Shown here: positions 34,601 through 45,466 of the stretch, one piece after another
Position numbering within the stretch: the first letter of the stretch is position 1
Layout: the number at the start of each line of letters is the position of its first letter
DNA from: Amia ocellicauda
Taxonomy: Eukaryota; Chordata; Actinopteri; Amiiformes; Amiidae
Direction: 5' to 3'
DNA length: 64,000 bases
Assembly: GCF_036373705.1 (NCBI RefSeq)
Contig: NC_089866.1
Location: forward strand, 23,166,001-23,230,000
The notes under the pieces: model-generated
Databases searched by the model: none
What the model saw: the letters and a program-made list of their open reading frames with translations, nothing else
What the model was told of the DNA's origin: nothing
Program-made: the position numbers and the translations under genes

Positions 34601-37600
34601 TATCTTGTATAAAACAAAACAACTTCAAGGTTAATTCATGCAGATCAACCTCACCGCTAATCTGAGTTCATTAGTAAAAGTATTGTGGTAACTTGCATAT
34701 CAACCCGGTCTCAGGTTTTCAGGGGACTTGACCGCTGTGGATTGTATGTGTAGGGGTCACAAGATAACAGGACTTTATTCAGCAAATATAATTTCTTCCA
34801 ATATCGATACCAGATAAATAAGCCAAATTCCAGGTAAAGTCCTAGGCCAATCGAAAGTACTTACTAATAAAACAATAACTGTAAGGATAAATTGACAACA
34901 ATGCGTCCATTTCAACATTCTGCCCGTATCTTAATAGATCAGCATCCTTTCATTTCATTAAACTATTTACTATAAACTCACACACACACCTGTAAACCCC
35001 CACAGGCAGAGCCAACTACCCAATTAACGGCAATTAACACCCCCCCAGGTTCTGATAATATGCTCTACATAAATGGCAATAGTACTTAACTTTGATTCAA
35101 ATAACACCTTATTTCTAATGTCCCATTCCATTAAGACAAGGTAGAATTAAACTTAAAATGTAGTTTCAGGGGGAAAATGTCACAGCCACTAAAGAGAGGG
35201 GTTTGTTTGTCTTTCTTTATTTGATCTGGAGAAGCATCTGCAAGCATCCAGCTTTACTTTTCTCCCATCGCAGTATCACAGTACAAGGCTTATATCCCTT
35301 TGGTTTCCTTGAGCTCACTTCTCAAGTGGCACTCAACACAGTGTTGTCTATCCCCACTTCTCTCTCCTGTGCCTTTATGTCCCCCTCTTAACTAAATACA
35401 TGCATGCATAATGCATGTACTCATTAATCTTCCAAATTTACAGAAAATGAGACTGAAAAAAAAGTTGGAGGTACCTGTACGCTGTTGTTTGCTGCCCAGT
35501 CCATAAATGTATAACAGCATTATAGGCCAAGTTACCACATAATGTCCATTTTGCCTTTAGCTGCAAACACGGTCTGATTTTCCAAAGCTGGTAAATTATT
35601 CATTCATTACCATTTTCTAGTTTTTCAAATTAAGATGACTTACAGGGGGCTTTTCTCAACCAAATTAGATGTATCTTAGTGTCTTATACAAGATACGCAC
35701 TGCCCTCTCATTAGGAAAGTCTTCAGCTAAGCAGGCCCGTAATATCTGTAGGGCCTGGCAGCTCATTTTAACTTGAATATGGTCAAACTCAACCCTGGTA
35801 CCTGTGGGCCCTGTTCAGTACTCAGGTTGAAGGGATCTCCCACCACTCTCTTCTTAGTCCTCTCCACGCTGCGCTCCACAAACTCGTTGTAGATGTCCTC
35901 CTGTACAAAAGTGCGGGAGCCGGCGCAGCAGCACTGGCCCTGGTTGAAGAACAGAGCGAAGTGGGACATCTCCACCGCCTCCTCCACTGCCAGAGAAAAC
36001 ACACTGCAATCAACAAAGATGTGCGGTGCCGCCTGGGATCAGGGTTTGTGTCAGGAAATCATGCAAATCGGCCTTCAGCGGGTCTTTCAGTTATTACAAA
36101 GAAGGGTGTAAAGAATCTGCAACAATATTTGCCTTCCCCCAAAAGGAGTGGGGAGTCCCAGAACACTCTACACAAGAGTTTATCTCTAAGACACAATGTA
36201 GAGAGGATGCTCACTGTCGGCGTCAGACAGGATGATGTTGGGGCTCTTTCCACCCAGCTCCAGTGTCGTCTTTTTCAGGTTGCTGCTGCCAGCAGCCTGC
36301 TGGATGAGCTGCCCAACCTGGAGGTTATAGCACATACAGTAAACAGATTTAATCGCATGAAACTAAACTGAATTTGCATACAAAAACAAAGCAGGCAAGA
36401 AGATTCAACTAACAAGCATCACATTTATCGGATTTATCCTGTGATTTGAGTTCCTGCTTCATGTGGTCTTCATCTTCACTAATGGACAATTGTCTGGTCG
36501 AGAACAACATATATTGAGCTTGTCTACTTTCCAGGTTTCTATCTACTGTAACTACCTGCTTTTAATTTATACATTTTTTTTATAATTTGCATCAGTAAAA
36601 CCAGCTTTTAGACCAATAAATCAAAGCAGTATATACCCTGACCTAGTAATTTGAGGAAAAGTTGAATCAATCCCACACTAACCTCTGTGGAACCAGTGAA
36701 GGCCACCTTGTCTACATCCATGTGGGACGCGATGGCCGCCCCGGCAGTGGGGCCGAACCCAGGCACGATGTTTACCACCCCTGCGGGAAACCCCACCTGA
36801 GGAGAGCAGAGCAGTCAGACTCACCCAGCCACGTAAGCAGTACTGCATGTAGGCCTTTGGGACTGTTGACCACTGTCCTCCAGAGCAGTGGTCTCCAGCC
36901 CTGGTCTTGGAGAGCCCACTTCTATACTACCTCAATCTTATGGGTCATTGAAATATGTAATTAAAAACCGTGAGGTGTGGGGGACTGACCTCCTTGATGA
37001 GGTGGGCCACATACAGCGCAGAGAGAGGCGTCTGCTCAGCCACCTTCATCACCACAGTGTTTCCTGTGGCCAGTGCTGGACCCAGCTTCCATGCCTGCAT
37101 CAGCAATGGGAAATTCCACTGGAAAGGAAAAACAATGGGTGATTAACAGCTGGACACAATTAAAGTGAAATGCAGAAAGAACAATGTACTAGGACATCTT
37201 GATCATGTTTTTTTTTATTATTATAATGTTTCAGTTTCCTTTGGTTCCACATAGTGTAGGTGAAAAATTATAAGGCTTGCTTCAGTTTTTAGAAGAGAGC
37301 AGCCAAGAGAATGTGGAGGCCAACAGGATACATCGATGATGTACATCAGGATACACTATCCGTACTGTATGACCTGGACAGTGCAGCGCTCTATAAATAT
37401 CAGTCACTCCTGAAAGCAGTGTTTTCTCTCAATCCGTCTCCCTTTGATTGAGTCCCCAAAGTGAGTCCCATCTCCAGTCCAGCCCTGCTAAGCTTGGCTC
37501 ACTCACAGGGATGATCTGGCCGCACACTCCCACAGGCTCATGACGGGTGTAGCAGAAAAAGTCCCCGTCTACAGGAATGGTCTTGCCTTCCCACTTGTCA

Positions 37601-40406
37601 GCCCAGCCAGCGTAGTACCTGTGCCACAAACATTAAGACAAACACAGACACTTAATTCAAGACACAAGCTGCAGAAGGGCTAGTACGAAGAGCCAGCAGG
37701 GGTCCAACCACCCACATGTGAGCCAGACTCAAGCAGTGGGGCCTTACCATATTCAGTTAAGTACTCTATAGGCTTCCTATAGAGAGCAGATAGAGTCCTG
37801 CTATACCCACAACAGAATAGAGTTCGAGAATCTATTCCACAAAAACAACTAAAGGTTAGGGTGCTTGTTTAATTTCAGTTGGTATTTAACGGACATTGAT
37901 AGCAGCAACATTTAGGTACAACGCAATTTCGCAATTTCATCATATATATACAAGCAGAACAAGAAGGGGAGCTACGCAATCAGACCTGAAAACAGTGCTG
38001 TGGCTCTGAGGTAAAAATAAACCAGTGGAGCCTAGTCCTGGCAGGCACAATGTTGTACAGAAATTCAATCTCTCTACGACACACTGCAGATAGTGCTTTC
38101 AGAAGCAAGGATCAACCAAGCCATTTAAAATGTCTAGCAGTGCTGGTCACTTTCTCCTCATCCAAATGTGTTAATTTCAATGACTGTTTTGAAACGTATA
38201 TCACAGGGTCTAGAGAAGGAAAGCAATACTTCAGTTTCACCAGGCTCTGTTTGTTATCACTTCAGAAAGACAAAATGCCCAGATTGTATTGTGAGGAAAA
38301 CAATCTAGCTTTTCTTCAAGCATTCATACTTTCTTTATCTACAAATCCTGGTTGCTAGGACACTTGTGCAGCTGGTCATATGACAGGATAATTCTGCACA
38401 TACCGCACCAGTTCAGGGTTCGACAGTAAAACAAATTTAGAAGGAGTGTATATTATTGTGTTCCGTTTCATTAACGTGAAAAAACACGCACGGTTCTAAA
38501 ACCTTGACGCACAATGGGCTTCAGCTATTAGTTCCTACAAAAGGCTAAATGTATCAATCCGTAACTGTAGGCTTATGGTACCAGAAGCACAAAAATAGAC
38601 AGAAATCAGTAAGAAAATAGGTTATTGCATGTAAAGCAAGCAACGATTCGATTCTCAATCCTGCGGGTCCTTAACTATTACATTTATTTTTCGATTTTTA
38701 AGCCTTTTAAAAGGTTTTAAATATGAACAATTGTTTTGAAGGTCTTAAATATTTGTTTCTATACAATTTAAAAACACCATACCAGAGATCTCACATCCTG
38801 AAAGCTGCCATGTGTGAATTATCCGAATATGAATTGGTCATGTTTAATATAAACAGCCCATTCCCCAATGGGCCATGATCGCTAGCAAACGGGTTTGTAA
38901 ATGAAACCCATACAACAAGCAAACTAGCAAATATAGGCAAGAGCAAGGCACGTCATTAGTCACACAACAATTAGATCAAATTAAGAGAAGTGTAGAAAAA
39001 CGTAGACAGCAATGCAGATAATCAGAAAGTTGATGTACTACTATAACTTGTCTAAAATCGTTTTAAACGGAATGGTGAAGTTTTTGCCGTCTCCTTGAAT
39101 TTAGTACTAGCCAGCTCCATTGCGTAGGGATTTAGGTTTTATGTAATTCAGTCACCTGGCTTCCGGGGCTTTAGTATGCCATCAAACAATTCGAGACAAT
39201 AACCACATACATATCAGTATTATTACACAACGCCGGGCTATAAACTCCGATTAACTATTTTCTCTAACCAGAGTGCAGGATATTGGCCAGTGTGGAAACA
39301 GCGCTAAAGAGGAATTTCACAAATTCAATGGTGGAATGCGAGCCAGTAAAATTATTAGCTAGGGCTAGGGCTATTGGCAGTCCTTAAAAACCTAAACGTA
39401 GAACCTTCAGTTCCAAAGTTCCTTCAGTTAATCTGGAGAACAATCAGGCAAATAAATCTCTGCAATGTACTGCTGCTGAAGACTAGGTTAAAGAGAAATC
39501 ACACTGGTGAACATGCTGCTGTTTAAACATGTGATACTTTTGCAGCCAGCATTACTTATGTCAGAGATTCCCAAACTGGGGTCCACGAGGGAGTGCTAGG
39601 GGGTCAAACCCCCCACCCCCTACCCCCTGTATTGTTTTTAAATGCAGACTGAAACTGTCAACCCCCCGCTCTTGCATGTTGTTGCCTTCGCTACCCTCAT
39701 GCACTCACAAGTTTTTACCGCCCCCCCCTCCTCCCCTCCGCTCTCACACGTTTTTACTGCCCCTACGCCCACATGTTTTTCCGGTATCAACCCCTCCCCT
39801 CCCTCCGCTCTCACACGTTTTTACCGTGTGTCCCCCACCTTTGGTAGGAGAGGGTCCTCAGCGAAAATCCAGGCTGCAAAGGGGTCCCTGGATCAAAAAA
39901 GTTTGGGAACCCCTGACTTATGTTACGGTTTAAATTGTCCTAAACAGAATTTGCATATTTTAATGTTGTATATTTGCACACAGGAACAGGTGAAAGGGAA
40001 TTGTTCCAAGATTTAACAATTGTTGGATCTGCAATTAACCAGAGACTGAATGGTTCTGAATTGAGCAGCCAGGTTTATAAAAAAAAAAACTTATTTGGGA
40101 GACCCTGTTATAAGTAAAAGAATAAAGAAGGAAAACCAATCTAAGAGCAATTTGGATTTTTTTTTTTTTTAATAAAACCATGATCTTCACCATCTATAGC
40201 CCTGGAACCTGAAATTCAGGATATCCCAGTAACTAGTGCCAACAGTAAAAACATTCTCTCACAAAATAAGTGGTCTACATCCCACATACTAAAACCACTA
40301 ATGGTATGCAATATTTTCATTATGTAAATATAATACTACCACTTTGTTCTTCCTACTTCACATTGCATCTGAATGTTTAAAGAAAAAAAAAAAAAGTGTG
40401 TATGTG

Positions 40407-40460
<54 letters not shown>

Positions 40461-43400
40461 TTCATGTAAATAAAATATATTTGTGGGTCTTTACACAGCT
40501 ATCAAACATTCTAAATCTGAAAAGGAAATACTTATTACACAAGACATTTCTCATTCATGTAGGCTTTTGATTAGAGCACGTTTTTTTGTTGTTTTGATCA
40601 TGTAGCTGTTGACATGGAGGGCACCAGACTCAACAGCAGTAAGGGATGTTAATGGAGCTCTGCTGAAGTGAACTCTGCATTTTACCTCAAGCACTTCACA
40701 ACCATGGGCACATCCACACTATATGCCACCGCATAGGGCTTGCCATTGTCCAGGGTCTCCAGTTCCTACAGAAACAGTAGAATACTTTGGGTTATTCCAT
40801 TGAATAGACATCAACCTAATTTTCAGATAATCAGATAGTATGAGATAGATCTGATTCTGAACATCAACCACATGCTACAAAGGGAGCAATTCTTCACACA
40901 TTTATGTAATAAAATCTAATTCTCCACAAACCAATACTATCCCAAAGAACAGATCCTGTTTCAGCATGAGCTGAAATTGTTTCTTTCAAATATTTGAGGA
41001 ATCTTCTAGTCATTGTTACTACCAAGAAAGGAAAATTGCTTTTGATTTATTTTGTATTTTTAAGCACATCTAGAACACACAATGCAGGCATACCGAGCAA
41101 ATGAAAACAGGTAATCATACACATTTCAGTAAACCTTTTCATGTGAAAGTTGTGTCTGAACAATTGAAGGTATTTATGTTGATACAAATTCCTGCAGTGT
41201 GCTTTATATAAGAAAATGATCAGAACTGAAAGTACAACAGATCATAAAATGCCTAAATACATTTAAACGCTCTGACTGTACATTTGTAAATTCCTTTGGA
41301 AGGAATACCTCAGAGGAGGCACACTATCAGATTGAACAGCAAATGGCGACCCCTCGTCATAGCATGATTAAACTGACTTTATTCTTCTTTAGTTTTGCCA
41401 GACTTCACCTCCCAAGATTACAAAACCTGAGCCAAACAGCGATGGCATTTTCAGCTGTGCCAAGTCACTGGATCTGGCTCAGACCTACCCTAAATACCAG
41501 GAGCTGTATTTTCAACTTGAACATTTAATAACACTATTTATGAAAATAAAATAAGGAGTCACAAAACAGCAAATGTGAAAAGATGTGAACTCTGAATAAT
41601 AAATTGCCTTAATATTTATATTCAATTAAAGCTTTAACATTTCTACAACAACAAATCTTCAAAATAGTAATCTATTTCAGCATGTAATCATTAGATTTTC
41701 CCAATTTTGGAAATCGAGAACACGTGCGTTAAAACAAAGGGACTCACTGCCAGGTAGGCGGTGTCTTTCTCGATCCGGTCGGCCAGTCGATTCAACAGAA
41801 GTCCCCGGTCAGAGGCATCCATGCGTCGCCACGGTGATCCCAGCTTGAAGGCATCACGAGCGGCTTTCACAGCTTTATCCACATCAGCCTGGAGGAAGAG
41901 TAACAGCAAAGAGCCAAGCATAAAGAAAACAACAAGTCTAGTTTTAGTTCAGTCCTTTTTAGTACATTTTTTAAATCTCTGCTGAGAGAAGCAGGAAGAC
42001 AGTAGTGTTATGCCATTGCTCTGCACCCTTCTTGCTTTGTTATGGAGCCACTGAATAAATATTCAATGGCTTCAGATGCCACCTGGTACACAGTAATGCC
42101 TCTTACCTTGTCTGCCTCTGCTACCTGGCAGATCACCTCTCCTGTAGATGGGTTGATGGATGCAAAGGTCTTTTTGCTGACAGCATCTTGCCACTCGTTG
42201 TTGATAAATAGCTGGAAGGAAAAGTTATTTACTTGAGGAAACTGGCATAATGTCAACACAAACTCTCTATAAGACAAGCCATAAAAAAAAAAAAAAAACT
42301 CTCATCCATCTAGAATTCCCTCATATTCTGTCTGCATTTTGTTTCATTCTCAACTTTGTGTACAAAAGCAAAAATGCACTGCTTTTTGCTACATAAACAA
42401 GGTGATTCATATTTACGTGAATGAAAATTAATTTATCAAGAATGAGAAAAACAGCATTTTTAATTGGTTGATTAGAGAGAAGCAGACTGACCAATGGTAA
42501 TGGTCAAAGCACATTTCAAACATCTAAATCAACAGTTTGTAGTTGAAATGATTTAGCCTATTAAGGACATTTTCTAAAACCTTATTCTGAACTGTGGAGG
42601 CCACTTTGCAGAAATACTTGACACTGTACACCATTGTAATACAGCAATACAATGCCTACCCATGTTTAGCTCTAATAATAGCCAGAAACCCAACACCAAA
42701 ATTTGACACTTAACACAATCCCAACCCAAAAAGTCTACATTTCTACGAATAAGTTTATTCCTAAACTGCATTCTTGTGATAAATTAGTCCAAATGTTACT
42801 CTAAAAACTATGTTCATGTAATTATAAGACCATTGCCACACTTGTGCAGCAGTTGAAGTTGCAGCTCTTTCATTTCTTTTCATGATGTGCAATTGTCTGA
42901 GGAATGACTCATGGTGCGGCCCCTACAGCGTTATAAGAAGCTGTTGATGGGGGTGGAAACTAGTGTTTAGTCTGTCAAGCCTTGGTGTGGGCTCTGATGT
43001 GCACAGTGGAGAAAAAGACAGCTGTGACAGTACATTGCATTTCCATGACCTCCAATGTTTTTATTCCCAGTCATTCAAAGTAAGGTAAACAGCTTGACAT
43101 AACTGAAATACAATTGAAGTTTTATTCCAGTTAGGCTCCTGTATTGTTCTCATGAAGCAGAAAAGCACGTCCAGTTTTAGATGGTGCTCTGCGTTTAAGA
43201 AGTCAAATAATAACCAAACCTTTCTTTAACATAACTTGATTCATCTATGAATATTTCAGACTGGTAATTAGTTGGTGGGTTTGCAATGGGTAATAAATAA
43301 ATAATACCCACATTACTGTATTTTCTAGGACACACATTACCATTTTCCACAACAGACACTTATACATACACACACACACACACATTTTGTTTTCGCCTTG

Positions 43401-43852
43401 TTACTACAATGAACCCACTTTCTTGATTTTGCAGAAACCGTCCCTGTGGAGAAAGGCGACAGTAATCGGGAAGTCTAACCACACTGCGGTCACAGACACC
43501 ACCGCCTTTCACAGCTAAAACCAGCCACGGTAAAGAGTTCAGATGTTTTCAACAAGTTTGTACAAAGTAGCCAGTGCGTAGTGTTTGTGTAGCCTGCTCC
43601 TTCTGCTGTGCATGTGCAGAATAACAACACTATCCATCTGGTGCTTTTGGGGAAGTAAAACAGCCCGTGCACTTTACACTACGGATTCATTTTATGACTT
43701 CCAGCATTGCATGTGTACATCTCCGGCGGTACCTTGTTGAAATGGACGTCTGGCTGTGTGTTGGGAGCGGGGATGGCAGCTGCGGCGGAGTACGCCCGGG
43801 CTGGGAGCCGGAGCGCCGGGCGCGGAATCGCGGACAGCACGGAGCGCAGCAT
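31662..43852 (-). CDS. aldh2: mitochondrial aldehyde dehydrogenase 2, complete, 13 exons
   Basis: NAD-dependent oxidation of acetaldehyde and lipid aldehydes in the mitochondrial matrix. Exons (minus strand): 43852-43733, 42211-42107, 41888-41748, 40765-40686, 37618-37507, 37118-36990, 36796-36683, 36317-36215, 35986-35802, 33214-33050, 32614-32457, 32055-31941, 31694-31662 (stop TAA). They total 1560 nt, 519 residues; human precursor 517. The N-terminus is an Arg/Ala-rich presequence ([20 protein letters not shown]). The oxyanion Asn188 (IIPWNFP), general base Glu287 (LELGGK), nucleophile Cys321 (GQCCCAG) and NAD-site GFGPTAG and FTGSTE are all present. Glu506 in YTEVKT corresponds to human mature Glu487, the residue changed in the inactive human allele; here it is the active type. 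Thirteen exons exclude the intronless paralogue ALDH1B1. All coding introns are GT-AG. Confidence 0.97.
31941..32055 (-). CDS. aldh2: aldh2 exon 12
   Basis: 115 bp, residues 471-509: [26 protein letters not shown] and YTEVKT. Glu506 marks the fully active allele type. Acceptor CTGCAG, donor GTGAGT. Confidence 0.97.
32457..32614 (-). CDS. aldh2: aldh2 exon 11
   Basis: 158 bp, residues 419-471: [17 protein letters not shown] with the EIFGP cofactor motif completed across the intron, then [15 protein letters not shown] and GTVW. Acceptor TGGCAG, donor GTACGC. Confidence 0.97.
33050..33214 (-). CDS. aldh2: aldh2 exon 10
   Basis: 165 bp, residues 364-418: [37 protein letters not shown], ending MTIAREE. 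Acceptor CCGCAG, donor GTACTA. Confidence 0.97.
33215..35801 (-). other. aldh2 intron 9
   Basis: 2.6-kb intron between exons 9 and 10. AT-rich; no complete mobile element recognised. Confidence 0.8.
35802..35986 (-). CDS. aldh2: aldh2 exon 9
   Basis: 185 bp, residues 302-363: [19 protein letters not shown] with nucleophile Cys321, then the [17 protein letters not shown] helix and TEQGPQ. Acceptor TGGCAG, donor GTACCA. Confidence 0.97.
36215..36317 (-). CDS. aldh2: aldh2 exon 8
   Basis: 103 bp, residues 268-302: [18 protein letters not shown] then [12 protein letters not shown] with general base Glu287. Acceptor CTCCAG, donor GTGAGC. Confidence 0.97.
36683..36796 (-). CDS. aldh2: aldh2 exon 7
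   Basis: 114 bp, residues 230-267: [20 protein letters not shown] and [11 protein letters not shown], the ALDH Rossmann-type cofactor segment. Acceptor CCTCAG, donor GTTAGT. Confidence 0.97.
36990..37118 (-). CDS. aldh2: aldh2 exon 6
   Basis: 129 bp, residues 187-229: begins [17 protein letters not shown] with oxyanion-hole Asn188, then [14 protein letters not shown] including the NAD-contact Lys. Acceptor TTCCAG, donor GTCAGT. Confidence 0.97.
37507..37618 (-). CDS. aldh2: aldh2 exon 5
   Basis: 112 bp, residues 149-186: [33 protein letters not shown]. Start of the NAD-binding domain. Acceptor GCACAG, donor GTGAGT. Confidence 0.97.
39562..39915. mobile_element. hAT-type MITE with internal C-rich repeats
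   Basis: Inverted ends CAGAGATTCCCAAACT and CAGGGGTTCCCAAACT; perfect 8-bp target duplications ACTTATGT at 39554-39561 and 39916-39923. It is 354 bp. The middle holds several degenerate copies of CTCTCACACGTTTTTAC separated by C-runs. It lies in the aldh2 intron between exons 5 and 4. The Pro-rich open frames across it are by-products. Confidence 0.88.
40412..40457. repeat. (AT)n microsatellite in aldh2 intron 4
   Basis: About 22 TA units preceded by poly(A) and GTGTATGT, some 230 bp from aldh2 exon 4. Confidence 0.95.
40686..40765 (-). CDS. aldh2: aldh2 exon 4
   Basis: 80 bp, residues 123-149: [19 protein letters not shown] to KCL plus a split Arg. Acceptor CTGTAG, donor GTAAAA. Its downstream intron (37619-40685) is among the largest of aldh2 and carries a hAT MITE and a (TA)n tract. 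Confidence 0.95.
41748..41888 (-). CDS. aldh2: aldh2 exon 3
   Basis: 141 bp, residues 76-122: [26 protein letters not shown] and the [12 protein letters not shown] helix. Acceptor CTCCAG, donor GTGAGT. Confidence 0.97.
42107..42211 (-). CDS. aldh2: aldh2 exon 2
   Basis: 105 bp, residues 41-75: [16 protein letters not shown] and [16 protein letters not shown], the conserved N-terminal ALDH strand pair. Acceptor TTCCAG, donor GTAAGA. Confidence 0.97.
42212..43732 (-). other. aldh2 intron 1
   Basis: 1.5-kb intron with a poly(A) run near 42.28 kb and a (CA)n near 43.37 kb. No exon or mobile element recognised. Confidence 0.8.
43733..43852 (-). CDS. aldh2: aldh2 exon 1
   Basis: 120 bp, residues 1-40: mitochondrial presequence with Arg at 3, 11, 15 and 19 and no acidic residue until PDVHFNK, followed by IPAPNTQP near the mature start. 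Donor GTACCG. GC-rich, continuous with the promoter. The longer reading frame across it in another frame is a shadow. Confidence 0.95.
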
Positions 43853-44110
43853 GCTTCTTCTCCCAGAGCGTCAATCTGCTTGCAACCTCAGCTGTCCAAC
43901 TCTTCAGAGGATTTGAAAGATGCACTTGAAGGTTTCTCTCCCAGGTTGTATCGTTGTAAAACCTGCAGACCCCCTCCAGCAAGGCACGGAAGAGCACTGT
44001 GGGGTTGTTGTTTTTTTAAGAGACGGTATGACGCATGCGCCGTAAGTGCCCGAAGAGGGGAAAGTCCGGCAACTCTCAGTTACAGGGAAGTGACAGCACG
44101 GTCAATGCGC
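43853..44110 (-). promoter_or_regulatory. aldh2 promoter and 5' UTR, GC-rich
   Basis: CpG-rich DNA directly upstream of the aldh2 ATG, together with the GC-rich first exon the only such patch between acad10 and aldh2. No TATA box is apparent, in keeping with a broadly expressed mitochondrial enzyme gene. The transcription start is not determined. Confidence 0.6.
44031..44041 (-). promoter_or_regulatory. NRF-1-like palindrome upstream of aldh2
   Basis: GGCGCATGCGT on the minus strand, one mismatch from the NRF-1 core GCGCATGCGC, about 180 bp upstream of the aldh2 ATG. NRF-1 drives many nuclear genes for mitochondrial proteins; use here is inferred. Confidence 0.45.
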
Positions 44111-44514
44111 CTGCTGTAGTCGCCACTTTTCACATGTGTTGTGCATTGAGTCAATTGCAGTTTTCGTGTGGCTGTGTGGGGATTTGGCAAATCAGAAAAG
44201 GTCATGTATCCATGGTTATGGATGGATATATTTCACAGCTATCTTTTCATTATTGTCATCGGATCATTAGGGGGAGCAAACCACTTTTTGTCTGACAGAT
44301 GAATGAATCTGACACTAGTCAGACAAAAACAAATGTTGATCATGACCTTATTGTGCAACTACCATTATGATAAATACCATTTGGCCTACTGACATAAATG
44401 ATTATATTGAAAGAGAAATGGAATTCAGGAATGTTTTATCTTTGTGTTCTGAGAGAAAGTAAACTCCTGCCTCTTCTTGATTCTCACACAGGGCTGACTT
44501 TAAAAGGGATTTTG

Positions 44515-44735
44515 AGATTTGGTACAACAGACACCCAAGAAAGAGCAAAGTATGGTGGGTTCAATCCCAGGTGGGGGACACTGCTGTTGTACCTTTCAGC
44601 AAAGTACTTTACCTAGATTTCTCCAGTTAGAACCCAGCTGTATAAATAGGTAATTGTATGTAAAATAATGTGATGCACTATTACAATTGTAGGTTGCCCC
44701 AGATAAGGGCGTCTGCTAAGAAATGTAATATAATT
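44515..44735 (+). mobile_element. tRNA-derived SINE, V-SINE-like
   Basis: Contains a B-box-like GGTTCAATCCC (44549-44559), the core AACCCAGCTGTATAAATAGG and the tail CCAGATAAGGGCGTCTGCTA typical of fish SINEs. It lies between acad10 and aldh2, same direction as the plus strand. The ends are approximate. Confidence 0.75.
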
Positions 44736-45055
44736 CAAACCCTAACCATGTCACCGACCCACTATATTAGTTTCAAAACTTCCTTGATGCATACTGACTT
44801 TCCATATTTCCACTCCACGGGTATTGAGATGGGGTGCCAGCATTCATGAATATACTACTTACTTTAGACGGTTAACTCCTGTAAATAGTTGATGAATGAA
44901 ACCTAATTCACAGTTAACTCTGTCATTCAAACAAGAAATGTAATATAGCCTTCAAAATGTTACTCACAAGAAATTAGTGAATGTATTTACAATCATAAAT
45001 CTGAAAGCAATATAATGGCAATTAAATACTCTCAGTCAAAACACAATTATATATG

Positions 45056-45071
45056 TTTATTCTGTTTTATT
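45056..45071 (-). promoter_or_regulatory. acad10 polyadenylation signals
   Basis: Two AATAAA hexamers on the minus strand (45066-45071 and 45056-45061), about 260 bp after the acad10 stop. They predict a short 3' UTR ending near 45.04 kb, leaving roughly 1.2 kb to the aldh2 start codon. Confidence 0.55.
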
Positions 45072-45331
45072 GCACTAAATATTTTCATTTGTAAAAGGGT
45101 AATTTTATAAATTTAAAAAAAGGGGGGCATAAATTAATACATTCAAATTTAATAACTTTAAGGTCCTTGGACACAACTCACATTCACCCTTTTTACCAGG
45201 CCTGAGAAGGTAAACACATACAGACAATTATAAAAACAGGCCTTCAGCGGCATTTAAACTGAATGAAGGAAACGAGGAAATCCAGGTTGAGTTCGGGTTT
45301 GCTTTCCCAGGCTCCCTTGAGAAGTGCAGAG

Positions 45332-45466
45332 TCACCGCCTCAGCTCCATTTTGGCCACCGCCGCCTGGTGAACCTCATCTGGCCCGTCTGCCAGGCGTAG
45401 GGCTCGTGCCCAGCTGAAGAAGGTGGCCAGAGGGTAGTCGTTACTCAGCCCTGCCGCTCCAAAAGC
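45332..45466 (-). CDS. acad10: acad10 last exon with stop
   Basis: 135 bp: [39 protein letters not shown] and MELRR then TGA. The Asp of ADGPDEVH aligns with the catalytic Glu position of medium-chain acyl-CoA dehydrogenase (YEGTxQI); this assignment is by motif position only. Confidence 0.95.
   Translation of the reverse strand, partial: AFGAAGLSNDYPLATFFSWARALRLADGPDEVHQAAVAKMELRR

Noticed and set aside
36880..36935. Short repeat-like text (GTGGTCTCCAGCCCTGGTCT) in an aldh2 intron
   Set aside because: Looks like a fragment of a dispersed repeat, but ends and family could not be defined.
39642..40016. Pro-rich plus-strand frames
   Set aside because: Generated by the C-rich repeats of the MITE.
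43692..43997. 101-codon minus-strand frame over aldh2 exon 1
   Set aside because: Another frame of the real presequence exon; the aldh2 frame starts at 43852 and splices correctly.
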